From NCBI GenBank assembly GCA_003439945.1, contig QVRM01006574.1, positions 156,001 through 220,000 of the forward strand: a DNA stretch of 64,000 bases, written 5' to 3'. The notes beneath the pieces are model-generated. The model ran no database searches. It had not been told where the DNA came from and saw nothing but the letters and a program-made list of their open reading frames with translations. The stretch comes from Dermanyssus gallinae. Lineage: Eukaryota > Arthropoda > Arachnida > Mesostigmata > Dermanyssidae. Shown one piece after another: positions 35,530 to 48,384 of the stretch; position 1 is the first letter of the stretch; every line of letters starts with the position of its first letter. A program made the position numbers and the translations under genes.

Positions 35530-35810
35530 AACCACCACAACGACTAGTACTACAACAACAACAACGACAACAACAGTAACAACTAGTATAGCAACAACTT
35601 GTACAGCAACAACTTGCACGGCAGCAACAACTAGTTCAACAACTTGTACGACAGCAGCAACAACAAGTACAACAACTTGTACAGCAACAACAACGACAAC
35701 AACAACAACAACAAGTACAACAACTGGTACCGCAACAACTGGTACAACAACTGGTACCGCAACAACAACTAGTATAACAACTTGTACAGCAACAACAATC
35801 ATACCACAAA
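35530..35810 (+). repeat. (ACA)n-based minisatellite with ACTTGTACAGCAACA units
   Basis: Variants of ACAACTTGTACAGCAACA and ACAACTGGTACCGCAACA repeat about ten times. The plus frame 35507-35866 reads as Thr-rich units (TTCTA, TTGTA). It is either a coding mucin-like tract or simple DNA. Confidence 0.85.
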
Positions 35811-36897
35811 CTTGTGGTTGTCGCGACGGTAGTCATGGTAGAGAAGCCGTGGTCACCGCGGTGTAACTTGTTGTTATCGTGATCGTCGTCGTCATCGTCG
35901 AAGTGCCGTCTTGTCTCGTCCTCAGCATGCAGGCAGCATGGACGAACGACAGTGACTAACTTTGTTCGGTACGATAAGGCGTTAACGTGACAATAATTCG
36001 AATGATGACGACGACAACGGCAGCATCTACCCATGCTTCTCACGTACATAATGATGATTATGATGATGACCACCCCAGTCGAAAACAACAACAAGCACAG
36101 CGACAACAACAGCAACAACAACAATAACAGCGTCAACAACAGCAATAACACGATCAAGAATCTCATCGGCGGGGGAGAAGGCAAGCGAGAAAAACAAGGG
36201 GAAATAGAGAGACATGTACTCCCTTCCCCCGAACAGACCTCGACGGCGAGCAATAGCCGAACAAACAGATGCACGGCCGGCCAAGCAGAACCACTTCTCA
36301 GACGAGCGACGACAACAACAACAACAACAACAACAGCAACAACAATAACAACGACAACGAACTAACTTGCCTATCCACCCCCCATTGGTCGGCGGCGAGC
36401 TCCATGTCGTCCAGCCATTCCTGGTCTGCGTCCCCCGTCACTGACTACTGTGGCGTTGCTCTATTGGGCTCCAGTCATGACAGGCTGGTAGTATCTTTGG
36501 ATCCCTAGCGAGGAGACAAACCAGAGTCTGGTCCGTCATACATACATACAGACATACGTCTGTCTACGGGTGCGTGCCAGTTGTTCCAGTTCTGACGACG
36601 CGGTCAGGTTCAGGGCCCACGACCCACGAGCCGAACCCCAACCAGGACTGGTGTCAGCCTCCCAGTACACACTCCGTAGCTCTATCTATCTGTCTGTCGG
36701 AGGAGGAGGAGGTGGAGGAGTAGAGCTCGTTGAGTTGTGCTGTCTGGTCGTGCGTACGTACAGGCCGTGCATGGCTAGTAGTGGAGCGGCATGGTCGAAC
36801 GACAAACGAAGCGTGTGTGCCAATGAATCATGTGTTCCTCCATTCAGCTTCTAGACAGCCAGACTACCAGCCCGTTTTGACGGGTTCAACAGCAATC

Positions 36898-36937
36898 CAA
36901 CAGCACAAGCAGTGACAGATCACTGCTTGTGCTGTTG
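36898..36937. repeat. Perfect 18-bp inverted repeat with 4-nt loop
   Basis: CAACAGCACAAGCAGTGA, CAGA, then the exact complement. Confidence 0.96.
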
Positions 36938-37123
36938 ATGCTGCTCACAGCTGTGGCGACGGGCTTGCTGTTCAACTTAGCGACTGTCGGTCGAAATTGG
37001 ATGTCACATAGCAATGTCACATGGACTTGGGGGTTCATGCTTGCCTAAGTTACTTCTGCAGGCAGATTCGCTCGTCTGCGGTCTGCGGCCAATGGAACTC
37101 ATGGCCGGCCGTATGCTGCTGCT

Positions 37124-37240
37124 GATGTGCAGCTGACGAGCAGTTTTTGGTGTGCAGCTAATATGCAGTTGGTGGTATGCAGCTGATAAGCAGTCGCTGA
37201 TGTGCAGCTTATGTGCGGTTGGTGTGCAGCTGGTGAAAGC
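37124..37240. repeat. ~25-bp minisatellite, about five degenerate copies
   Basis: Units of the type TGTGCAGCTGATGAGCAGTT, then TGGTG, repeated with substitutions. The minus strand reads as repeats of (Q/K)LHIS. Confidence 0.75.
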
Positions 37241-38997
37241 GGCGTAGGTAACGCTGGTCGTGCCCATGCTGGTAGAAGAACTTCAGTTCGTGCTATGCTG
37301 ATCCGGCTGACTGGCGCGGTGATGGCTGATTATTCTGCTGTTTCAGCTACACACTGGTACCCGTAGCCTAGTTACATCCGTACGTAATTCAAGCTGCTCT
37401 TCTTGCTGTCAAGTTAACACGAGTGGTCAAGGGTAGTCATTGTTGTTGTTATTGTTGTTGTTGGTCGAGACTGATTGTTGCTGATGGCGGTGTTTGGAAG
37501 GAGAATTTGACAGCCGATAGTGCTGAAACAACAACAACAACAACAATATAAGGTCATTGAGCAACATCAACAACAAACGAAAAAAAATGACAAGAACCGC
37601 GACACTGGGCAGGACGTTGAAAACGACATTAGGATCTATAGAGATAGAAGAGATCTATAGAGAGATGGAGAGAGATGGAGAAACAGTCTCCAAGGAGCGC
37701 GTGCACTAACTGACGAGGAGTATTAGATAATGCGCCGCCAAATGTTCCGGTGCGAGGAGGGAAACACATCGAGTGTAGAGAGTGTCAAAAACAATCAAGA
37801 CAACAGACGGTGAAGAAGGTGAGGAGACTACGAGGAACGCGGCAAGCAGACACGAGGAGAGTCCCGCTGTGTCTGTACGAGCGGGGCAAGAGGGCTGTCA
37901 CATCCTTGCAGCACGCTGGCCGGGCCAGGAGATTGTCGGGCCGACTTCGAACAGCTGACTGAGAGAGCAGTCTTCTCCCGCAGTTGTCCTTAGTCAGAGT
38001 TCTTGGAACAGCACCTAAAGCACCTGTAGCGAGCCGGTCGGCGCCTCAAACTTAGCAGAATAAGGTCAATGACGTTGTGCTGTTGTAGTTATTGTTGATG
38101 TGTTGCTGCTTGAATACGGATACTGTGGCCTGGTCGCCTGCCTGCGCTAACGCCGGTAGGGTGGTCTCCAGCAGGCCTCCAGTGGTGGCCTGCTGGTGGT
38201 CGAGCTTGATGACTCGGGATGTAATCGTCACATGCACGAGTATGTGATTGAAGATAAGTGTGTGTGTATGCACTTGAGGTGGAAGAAAGATTAAGAGAGA
38301 TCAAGAAAGTTAAAGGGAGAGAGCGTGTTTCGTTACAAGTCTTTCCAAGAAAAATCCCGTCGTGTTCTTGTTGTTGTTGTTGTTGTTGTTGTCGATGTCG
38401 ATGCTGATGGTGACGATGGCGGCTATGTGCAATATGTTGAATGTTGTCGGAAGGAAGCCGATGTGCTTTCCCACCACTGAACCAGCGACAACGACCACGG
38501 CTAAGGCCACGGTAGCAGCGACAACTTCGACAACAACCACAACCACAACATCAACAACAACCCCAACAACCACAACATCAACAACAACCCCAACAACCAC
38601 TCCAACAATACCAGCAGCAACGGTAACAATGAGCACGTTAGTGTCAACGGACTCTCCATTGGGAACGTCTTACCAACATCTTCACCACCGCCACCACCAC
38701 CATCACCACTACCACTATCATCATACGCGTCGACCATCACCAGCGTGTCCGTTATCATTATACTGCTAGCAATACAGTGAGACAGTGCCAGTGACAGTAA
38801 CAGCTTGCCATCATCCAGTGAATACATTCAAACAAAAGTCGTCATAATAAAGATACGAATAGTCATACAGTGGCGACGGTTATGGTGGCGCCGGGTGATT
38901 GATACATACCGCCGGTGATGATAAGCTGAATATGCCACTGAACATTGCTGCCGCCAATGACGTCGATACAACGATACCGACTCAACGGCGTCGATCA

Positions 38998-39092
38998 GTA
39001 GTACTCCGGCGTAGTCCGGCTGCCAGTACCAGCAGGAAGTACTCCGGCAGCCAGTACTAATCGCAAGTACTCCGGTGGCGAGTACTAACCGC
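38998..39092. repeat. 28-bp minisatellite with AGTACTCCGG core
   Basis: AGTACTCCGGCAGCCAGTAC plus TAATCGCA, then AGTACTCCGGTGGCGAGTAC plus TAACCGCA, preceded by a longer third copy. Confidence 0.8.
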
Positions 39093-39537
39093 AAATGCTT
39101 CTGCGGCTCCTGCTGCTGCTGTCGCTGCTAGTGCACCATGTGGCCGCCACGTCTCATAGCTCTGACAGCAAGCTGACCGGCTGACGCATAAAGAATTGTG
39201 CTTGTTATCGCCATCGCCGATACTCTGTCGCATCTCGCTCTCTCCTGTGCCCCTATATATCTATCTATATATGCACGCTCTCCTTCTCTCTCTCTATATA
39301 TCTAACTAGACCCTCCCCTCTCTCTCTCTCTCTCTCTCTCTCTGGCTTTGCTGATTCTTGTGGTCGTTCGCTCCTCGCAGAGATTACTGCGGTGCATCTG
39401 TCGAGCTTCAGCACAGGCCGGCCGCAATCTCTACGAGATTCGACTCAGTCGTTGGGTGTTTGTTGTCTCCATTGAGCACACTGTGCCGCCACGGTCGTAT
39501 GCTATCTGCTGTCATATGGCTTGTCGACAATCTTGAC

Positions 39538-39620
39538 AGCCACAGCAACAACAATAGCAACAATAACAACAGCAACAGCAACAACAACAACAACAACAAC
39601 AACAGCAGCAACAATAAGAA
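39538..39620. repeat. (CAA/CAG)n tract
   Basis: CAA-type trinucleotide repeat, imperfect, about 80 bp. Confidence 0.95.
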
Positions 39621-40469
39621 CCACAAGAGATAATACCAATAACACGGCAGCCAGCCACACCAGAAACAGCGGCCGTGGAGACCAGAGGTTTCACCAATAC
39701 ACCCCCCCCCCACACTCGCCTCTCCCTCCCTACCATTCATCATCACCACAACTCATCACGAGCAACTGCGAGTCTTCTTCTTTTCGAAGAACCACATCCA
39801 CCAACTTTCTACTGGCCAGCGACCCCGCTTTTCCTTGTCGTCCAACCGTTCCCCCCCCCCCCCGACGTCGGGGGCAGCGGAGGCGGTGGTGGTTCAACAG
39901 TGACGACAGTGGCACGGTACACCCGACCGAGTACCTGCAACGGTTGCCTGTAACGTGACCGAACGACCGGGTCGGTCTTCGACTTCGGTTCGGTCTTTAG
40001 TCTGCGTGCTACGGCCAGGGGCAGGAGGCGGCGGTGCCGTCGGTTTGTGTTGTTCGGTCGGCCGAACTACTCCGGTGACGTTGAGTGTGCAGCGAGTGAA
40101 GAATTTGCTCGCAGTGTGAAGAATTTGCTCATGAGAGCAATGCCAAGTGAATGTGTTGATGCTGCGGTGAATGTGTTGGTGATGTATGCGGATTGTGTAC
40201 GAGCGAGCCACCGAGAGACCGAGTGCGTGCAATTGTAGGTGGGTGTCTCTCTGTCTGTCTCTCGTTCTCTCGTTTGCCATCTCGATGAGTGTCTCTGTGC
40301 CTGTACGCAGGCCTATGCTACGGCTGGATGCGTGCTCGAATATTTGACTTTGACGTCGTGTACTTATTATTCGTATTATTAGTAATTGATGAATTGGTTA
40401 ATTGATGTGTTGGTGTGTGTGTGTGTGTGTTCACTCGCGGATGCTTATGTCGACGCCGGCGGCGATCGC

Positions 40470-40547
40470 GAAGACGACGACGACGACGACGACAACCGTA
40501 ACAACAACAACAACTACAACAGTAGAAACAACAACAACAACATCAGT

Positions 40548-40600
<53 letters not shown>

Positions 40601-40612
40601 CGAATCAAGCGA
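40470..40612. repeat. (GAC)n followed by (CAA)n tract
   Basis: GAC units at 40472-40494, then CAA/ACA units to 40605. Confidence 0.95.
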
Positions 40613-41000
40613 CAAACAACCATAGATCGTCAGAGCAGCAGCAACAGCTGGAACGTCATAGCCGAAATGGTAAGTGGTATGAGTACGTTCGATGGACCGG
40701 TACGCCACAGCTGTTGGTGGGGTTGCTGGAGGTGGTGGCGATCGCCGTGATGGTAGTTCGATTTCACCTCGTTATTTGCGTGCCCGATTATTATTATTAT
40801 TATTATTATTATTCGACACCATCCAATTCATGTCTATTGTTGCTGGCGGCCGTATTCGTATTGTTTGACTTGTTTCAGTTCAATCCGATATCAATCCAAC
40901 TCGCTTGATCGTCATCGAACATATTTGATCCAAGTGCAAAATCCCGTGGCTAACCGTCTTCGGCTGACGCCGATGATGCGCTCCTAGGCGTTTTTGTAAA

Positions 41001-42242
41001 TCAAGCGCACCGACTTTGATTGACTAGCGCACGGCAGTTTTGAACGGTTCCTCCGTTCGGAGGAACAATTCGCCGACAAACGTTTACGTCCACCATGTAT
41101 GTGGTGAAAAACCCAAAACCCTACTCTGTGACCCCGCAACGAGGAGGCAGGGTGAGGGTGAGAAAGATACACAGATCGATAGAGAGATTTCGAAATAAAG
41201 AGCAAGGCTATTGAGAGAAAATGCCGCTCGGCGGGCAGTGTCGTCGAGCAAAAAACATCTCCGACCGAAGACCCTCGTAGGTAGTGGCTCTAATTGTATG
41301 GTGTAGTAGTAATAGTAGTAGTAGTAGGCAGTATCATTGTCATCTTTGCCACCTCACATGGCAGAGGCAGTGAGGTATCCGCCTGACAATCTTTTTTTTA
41401 TCCGCCCTACTGTACCGAATCGGATTCGCCTCTTACCGTCGCTTCCCGTAGCTCGCAGAGCGCTCTATACGAGATTGTAACTCGTCCGAGTTGCCACGAG
41501 CTCCGGACTCCGGTATTGACAGTCCGGGCAATGACGGCAGCTAACCAAGCGGGACAAATCACAATTTAACCTGAGTTGGCGATGCCGATACACCACATTG
41601 TGTCTATGACAATGCAGTTGCGATCGACCGTCGCTCACAATATTCGTAATAAAAAGAGAGGTTCTAGTGAAGGGGTAGTGACTACAAAATAGTTCTAAAT
41701 CTCGTTTATTACAGAGAACGGCAGCTTTTACACTTGCGCGTAAGTTATATATATATATATATATATATAAACATATGAACATGTTTAGTAGTACATAAAA
41801 GTATAATAACATACTAACTAGTCATGCCAACCTCATTTGGAAATTCATGATATCCGGGTACTGGTTACACAGTGGAGTTACACGTTACGCTGGCGCGATA
41901 GCATTGCGGAAAAATACCACTTTCAATAGGTCGCTAATAACCGTGTTTCTCCAAGGCGTCTATCTGGCAAGATCAACTTATTGCACACATATTACTTTAT
42001 ACAATATTTCGACTAGTAATAATCATACACGGTTTTATTTTTTGTGCAAGGCCCACACTAGATGTGCAAGACCACACAAATACTAGATGCTGTACTAGTT
42101 TCCTTTAGGCATAAGGACCTCGCTTTTTCGCACTTTGCTGCAAGCGCCGCCACGCAGACGGTCTCGGCTGGCTGATAATAATGGCTACATTATCACCGAT
42201 CAAGACTAGATCAGAATTGACTCGATCATTTAACGATACCAA

Positions 42243-42293
<51 letters not shown>

Positions 42294-43750
42294 CAAGCAT
42301 TAATTAAGCACAAACCCTCCTGCTCTCACCCACGAAGAATCGAATGCGTTTCGGCTGCGAATCGGCTGGTCGTACCCAACCCGAATATGATATCGTTGAA
42401 TGTTCTAATGCTCATTGTAAATCCATTCTCACAACGCCACTCTCGAGGCGGTATTTGGTCGAGTCGGAGTAGCGGATATGGATGGTATTGTGGAGAACCA
42501 GTTCAGTATGATCTCCAGAGATGTTGTGTCGCGCGCGATAATGCACTACTGGAATCAATAGAAGATGGTTTCTTGTACAGCTATACGGGTGTGACGATAA
42601 GAGAAGCCGACCCGAGATGGCAACAACATATTGCATATATATATATATATATATGCATATATATCGGACCCGCATTGATACGACTAGGGTATATCGTGAG
42701 GGTCTGGCTACCGTTTACGCACACATCCTGACAATGCGAGTGCACTTTCGAATGTAAGGTCTCGTCGATTATCCATTTCCACAGTGCGCCACATTAACAT
42801 CGATAGTATTGTATCGTTCAAAATAGAACGGTGTGTTAGCGTCCGTATGAAATTCGTGTCGTTATTTGAGTCCTGCGTGTGAGAAATTGTACGCGCAGAC
42901 ATACCCACACATCAGTGTATGTATAGCAAAGGCTTGTAGTATATAGTATATAACTGTCGTGTGGACGAAGTGGACGAGATGGCCTTCTATACTGATATCT
43001 GGGACCGTGGGTTCAATGCCGGTGCGGCGTCAAGACTATCGAAACGACCTTTTTAAAGATTGCTGATATATATATATATATATCCAAAACTAGTTTCTGT
43101 ATAGTCTATCGTACCTGGGTATAATTCTTTTCACGTACCTTGGTCACGTGCCATGATTCACTGCTCTTTGCACTAGATGGAGGGTGATATTTGAGTGCTG
43201 TCGCAGCGATCTATCGAAAGCTCAAATCTCAAGTTTCCGTGCACCTATGCAGGCAGATACAGAGATACCGGTAGACGTGACGTACAAACAGCAGGCCTGC
43301 TTCACCATCATGTACGATACATGATTTGGTCCGTATTGGCGTAGCTGGCGTAATCCGGCCTATAGACACCAAAACAAGGCAAAAAAATAACGCTTGTCTA
43401 AGCGTAGTATGTGGTTTTGCGTTTTGCCTCCTGTTGTGCATGCGTCAACAAGTCATGAAAATGATCAGAATGCTACAGGCCGTTGGCATCGGCAAGAATT
43501 GCCGGGAATAATTGATGGCCAGCGAGGACCGATAACCCTATTATGGTTTAAGCGGGATACAACTTCAGCATGACCTCAATAGTTCTCACTCCCTCCATCT
43601 GAAGTTAGATTCTTCTGTCAGTGAGGTGCCGATGCCACGATATCGGAATAGCAAGAACGAGACGTATATACGCATCCACATTTATATATATGTTTGTTTG
43701 TGGTCTTTCTCCTAGGGGACACGTGATTAATTCCCATATATATATATGTA
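41001..43750. other. No gene recognised
   Basis: Contains (TA)n at 41747-41769 and 42637-42656, and (TTA)n at 42242-42293. A tRNA-like stretch at 42976-43030 (ending GTGGGTTCAATGCC, B-box-like) may be a decayed SINE head. No coding domain seen. Confidence 0.35.
42242..42293. repeat. (TTA)n microsatellite
   Basis: About 17 uninterrupted ATT/TTA units. Confidence 0.98.
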
Positions 43751-43756
43751 TATATA

Positions 43757-45069
43757 CGGTGTGTTCAAAACGTATCGCGACTTTTGAATTTTCGCGGGTT
43801 ACGTATATTCGAATTTCGATTTTTTGTGGCGTTATGTTGGTACTCATGTCTCTCACTTATGCCGACAAGCTCGGCCATTTTGAATGTTCACTTAATTGTT
43901 GACAGCTGCTTTGCTTGCACGTGTTTTGGATCGTCTTCGATTTTTACCTATTCAAAAAAATGGATCAAAGAACCTGTATCAAATTTTGTGTGAAAAACGA
44001 AATTAAGTGCGCGGATGCATTCCGAATGTTGACTGTGGCATACGGAGAAGCTACCTTGGACCGAAGCAACGTTTATCGGTGGTACAAAATGTTCTCAGAA
44101 GGCCGAGAAGATGTGAACGACGAAGAGCGTGCCGGACGCCCGAGCACTTCAACAACAGACGAAAAAATTAATGAAGTGGAGAAAATGGTATTGGCCAATC
44201 GTCGAATCACCGTTAGAGAAGTTGCTGAGGACCTAAACATATCGATTGGCTCGTGCCATTCGATTTTTATCAATGATTTGGGCATGAGACGGGTCGCCGC
44301 GAAATTCGTACCAAAATTGCTCAATTGCGACCAAAAACAGCATCGCATGAACATTGCTAATGAGATGTTGGACTCTGTCCGCGACGACCCAAATTTGCTC
44401 CAGAGGGTCATAACTGGTGACGAATCGTGGGTTTATGGTTATGACGTGGAAACCAAAGCTCAATCATCTCAATGGAAGCTGCCGCACGAACCAAGACCGA
44501 AAAAAGCGCCAAGTTCGGTCGAATGTGAAAGTTTTGCTGACAGTTTTCTTCGATTGCAGGGGCGTGGTGCATCATGTTCTTGCCACAGGGTAGAACGGTC
44601 AATAAGGAATATTACCTGCAAGTTATGCGCAATTTGCGCGAAGCAATCCGCCAGAAACGCCCGGATTTGTGGAAGAACAAAAATTGGCTTTTGCACCACG
44701 ATAACGCCCCTGCTCACACATCGTTGCTTGTGCGCGAGTTTTTGGCCAAAATCAACACACTAATGATGCCGCAGCCACCGTATTCCCCAGATCTGGCCCC
44801 CTGTGACCTTTTCTTGTTCCCTAAACTGAAGAGGCCCATGAAAGGACGACGTTACGCTACGCTTGACGAGATAAAGACGGCATCGAAGGAGGAGCTGAAC
44901 AAGATAAAAAAAAATGGTTTTTTGAAGTGCTTCGAAGATTGGAAAAACCGTTGGCACAAGTGTATAATATCTCATGGGGATTACTTTGAAGGGGACAAAA
45001 TAGATATTCATGAATAAATGAATAATTTTTGAAAAAACACAAAAGTCGCGATACGTTTTGAACACCATG
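43757..45069 (+). mobile_element. Mariner B, same family as mariner A
   Basis: It has the same terminal repeats (TTCAAAACGTATCGCGACTT and complement), similar length (about 1313 bp) and TA flanks. It is close to identical to mariner A over the whole element, so the two are recent copies of one source. Its transposase frame is broken. Confidence 0.95.
43962..45017 (+). pseudogene. Mariner transposase pseudogene (two 2-bp deletions)
   Basis: It starts MDQRTCIKFC like mariner A and keeps the DNA-binding half and the first catalytic Asp (TGDESW). It loses GC near 44509 and AG near 44577 relative to mariner A. These deletions do not restore the frame, so the product would end in unrelated residues. 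The second half, in another frame, keeps HHDNAPAH and YSPDLAPCD. It also has the longer C-terminus (ending GDKIDIHE) that mariner A lost by frameshift. Neither copy encodes a full normal transposase. Confidence 0.9.
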
Positions 45070-45074
45070 TATAT

Positions 45075-48040
45075 ATATATGATTCAGTGAAATCTACTCT
45101 AACGTATAAGCAAACACTTTCCTTCTATTCTATGTCCCGCCTGCCAAACCTTCTAGTCATTTGAAACCAGCGATTACAGAAACGGATCTAATGTTTTTGT
45201 ATAGGTCGGTCTGGCATTTACATAGCGTTGCTTGCTTTTCCCCGCCTTGTGCCCACCGGTGCGTCACTACGACTGCTTTACAACAGGTAAAACTCAGCAG
45301 AATCTGGAGTGGGCTTGATTGGTAGGCCACAAAGCGGTTTTGATCTGACCTTTACACGTAGATAGGCGCACAAACAAATCGTAGCCGAACATCAAGAGAA
45401 ACGCATGTTGCCAAACATACATAAATAGCCCTATACGACGCCTAAGGAACTTTACGCTTGATGGACGTACTTGGACGCTTGGCGTTGTATTGTCGGTCAC
45501 ATGTCGGCACACTTCATTTCAAGTAACTTAGCAACTCCCTGCTACTAGTGGTTTCCCTCTGATTTATTATCTCCTCCGTCGTTCCCTTGCGTACGGAGTT
45601 TCATCACATACAAGCTGTTTTCTCCGGTTGCGCCGTGTTCTAACGTTGAAGCAAATCGAGTATTATAAACAAGTAGGTGTCTTTTTACTACGACTTTTAT
45701 GTAGCAGCGGCTTACTCTGCCAGGTATTCCTAGCATCAAAAACTGTCGTTTTTCGTAGGATATTTAAAACGAAAGTGATCTACTTTCTCGATAAAAAAAG
45801 TTTGTTTTTCACGACGGAGTTGCGTGAACGGAAGCGCAACCCTCCGTTCTTAATTGGAATAACTCGCAATGTATCGGACTGTGTCGGTAAATGGTGTCGT
45901 TGCAGATACATGAATGTTCTTGCTTACGTAATCCTTGAAGTTGTAGCTCCGGAGAAGTGATTCCTATTATTGAAAAACTTAAGAAGAAGAAGGGACCGGG
46001 GGATAACTTCTCAGCCTGTGATCCTGTGTGACTCTCTTCGGTACGACCGTCTCCATCACTTGATGGTTTGTCAGAGGGGGAAGCTTCTAGGCATATCAAA
46101 CCCAGTATTTTGCCTAGTATTGGCTGGTAGCAAATTGTTACATGGCGTCACTTTGTCTCTACCGTAAGCCAAGCCATTTCGTTCTCATGCTGGATTTCAT
46201 TGGGCTTTCTGGCCAGCGAAGAAATTTAGTTCAACCAGATTTAGAATCCTAGAAGAGGTAGTAGCTTGGGCGGCTAACACTCTTTTCAAAATTAGTCGGG
46301 TGGTGCCATGTGTAGGATCGATGTTTGTCTCAATATCCTTTTCTCTGCCCGATTTAGTTGGTAATGTTCACTCTGCCTAATTTACCGCAGCTAAATCTGA
46401 AATTTGACGTGACACGACATGGAGCGTGTCGCCGAGCGGTGCTGAGAAAGGCCAATCCATCACGTAGTGGTTAACAGTAACATTCTATTTTAATATTTTT
46501 TCTTCCAACTAATTGTGCTAAGTGGTTTTTGGACCTCGGAATTCTTTACAGGGGTACACATGTGTGCATACGTCGGATAAGTTCAAATTGCATTTACGTT
46601 TACATTATTTACGTTGAAAGTTTGTCTCTTTGTCTACAAGATGGTTGTACATTTTTACTGACCGGCTAGGCATACATTCGTATTCGTTGTATTGTCTGTG
46701 AAAGTATTAAACAGTTTAAGATTGCACCTTTTCTTATTTTGCAGTGTATCGTCGGTCAAAGTTGGCCTTTTTCATCTTGATATCGAAGAGCGACATATGC
46801 ACTACTACAAAAACGTTGACGAACTATTCTGGCTTAGTTTCTCAACGCTTTTGTTGTAACTCGGTTTGATAAAACAGATTATGGACTCACTAGGCTAGTA
46901 GTGATAACTGTTGGTCGCCGTCGAAACATAACGGCATTGTATTCAATTGTATTGTACTACCCCGCGCCAATTAGATCGCCTACTAACAGTAGAAAATGTC
47001 ACTGTGTCTAACTAACAGTAGTTAGACACAGTGATATCTTTTTCGTTTAAAACGACTTGTTTTTAGCTGATCGATTAACAACAAAAAAAAAAGAAGAGAT
47101 TTTGCGTATATACATTTTGCGTATATACTAAATAAAACCGTTTTGTCATACTTCCAGTGGAGTTTGCTGCACTTATGCAATTAGATGACTGCGTTTCAAA
47201 ATGGAGATAGATGGTCGAGCACTAAGCAGTCGCAAGTGGAGACATTCCGTAACGTTGTCAGTTTGTGTTTGTTCAGCAAGCATAATTTGCCGCGCCGGGC
47301 TGGCATCACCGTTAGCTTCTATTCCAATTTTTTTTTCTTTTTTCTATTCTATTCTTTCTATTCTATTCTATTCTTTCTATTCTTTTTTCTATCTAAATTC
47401 TATTTTTTTTCTATTCCACTGCTACTATTACTACTACTACTACTACTACTACTATACCCGTTCCTACAACTCCGCCGATGTACAGCGATAAGCAAAAGAC
47501 GAAAGTAGTGGAACCGATGGAAATGGTTGTAGCACAACTGCGAATTCGAGCTCTGTTCTACTGTTCTACTTATTATTATGTTACTGTTCGTGTGTTTAGA
47601 CTATCCAGTGTTTAGGGACCGCCGCCTGTTGCGGGGCCTGCCTATTGCTTGGTGAACTAGTGAACATGCGGCCGTGCTCATGTCCCCGCTCCGGTAGTCG
47701 ATTTCGTTCGCCCACAGCCGATGTCTGTCCCCGCTCCAATGTTTGGTTGATATGCCGCTTGCTTAGTGTGAGTTTGCTCTGCAGCTCGAGCTGCCATTTT
47801 CCGACTCACGAGGTTGTTGAGCAAAACAGAGAGCAAGCATCTCTGGACAACGACGACGCCGACAGCGACGACGAACAGCGAATCAGCTGGCCTCCTTTCT
47901 GCTGCCCTTTTGGTGGCGTCGCCACCCACTGAGCAGCTCGTTTGGTAGCAACCTAGAAAATAGCGCCATAGCGTGAAGGTCAACAACTCATCCATAAGGG
48001 AGTACTAGTAGAAATAGTAGTAGTAGTAGTAGTAATAACT
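45075..48040. other. No gene recognised
   Basis: Contains a hairpin (46996-47037), a direct repeat of TTTTGCGTATATAC (47100-47129), a TTCTATTC-rich pyrimidine tract (47329-47420) and (TAC)n at 47424-47453. An open frame at 47645-47932 with an acidic tail has no recognised domain. Confidence 0.4.
46996..47037. repeat. Hairpin: 16-bp perfect stem, 4-nt loop
   Basis: TCACTGTGTCTAACTA, ACAG, then the exact complement. Three further positions outside pair (one as G-T). Confidence 0.95.
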
Positions 48041-48042
48041 GT

Positions 48043-48217
48043 CGAGCCCGGTGGCGTAGTGGATTAAGTCTCCGCCTCGCAACCGGAGGAGACACATAGG
48101 TGCGCGGGTTCGAACCCCACCGCTGCACATTTGTATTTATGGGGGTCCGTCTATGAAGCAATGTGAAAAACAGTTCCGTGGACGTTAAATCTTGGCTGAG
48201 GGTCAGCCCGAAAACTT
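48043..48217 (+). repeat. SINE family 1, best-preserved copy
   Basis: The head GAGCCCGGTGGCGTAGTGGA contains the A box; B box GGGTTCGAACCCC. The body has TATGGGGGTCCGTCTATGAA, ends GGCTGAGGGTCAGCCCGAAA, and is flanked on both sides by (TAG)n and AATAACT, which may be the target-site duplication. Confidence 0.88.
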
Positions 48218-48384
48218 AGTAGTAGTAGTAGTAGTAGTAATAACTAGTCATAAAGGATTTTGCCGCGACGATTATTGAACAGAAAGATCTGGTGCAGACC
48301 GCGATGTGCGCTCTGATCACGCAACCCTAAGGAAGAAGTAGGGGTTGAAGTAATTTAAAGAATGGTTCCAGCTCCTCGCCTCTT

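Larger units (their letters stand above)
34926..41000. other. GC- and trinucleotide-rich region without a recognised gene
   Basis: Six kilobases dominated on the plus strand by CAA/CAG/ACA/GAC runs, mixed with unique GC-rich sequence. Open frames give poly-Thr, poly-Asn or poly-Gln (plus) and poly-Val, poly-Leu or poly-Cys (minus). No conserved domain or convincing exon pair was seen. It may be a long 5' untranslated or intronic/regulatory part of a gene that continues elsewhere. Confidence 0.35.

Noticed and set aside
35530..35810. CRISPR-like array of short repeats
   Set aside because: The repeats are contiguous degenerate ACA units without unique spacers, in eukaryotic DNA.
40047..40238. 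63-codon frame with two short direct repeats (GAAGAATTTGCTC and GTGAATGTGTTG)
   Set aside because: The repeats are short local duplications and the frame has no domain or conserved context.
46425..46475. tRNA-like GTCGCCGAGCGGTGCTGAGAA
   Set aside because: It resembles the 5' part of Leu/Ser tRNAs, but no B box or pairing 3' half follows.
47645..47932. 95-codon plus-strand frame with acidic DNDDADSDDEQ tail
   Set aside because: The acidic part comes from a GAC repeat; no conserved domain, and no supporting splice sites were found.
48060..48125. tRNA gene suggested by A- and B-box sequences
   Set aside because: It is the head of a SINE: the cloverleaf is degenerate and the same downstream body follows in every copy.
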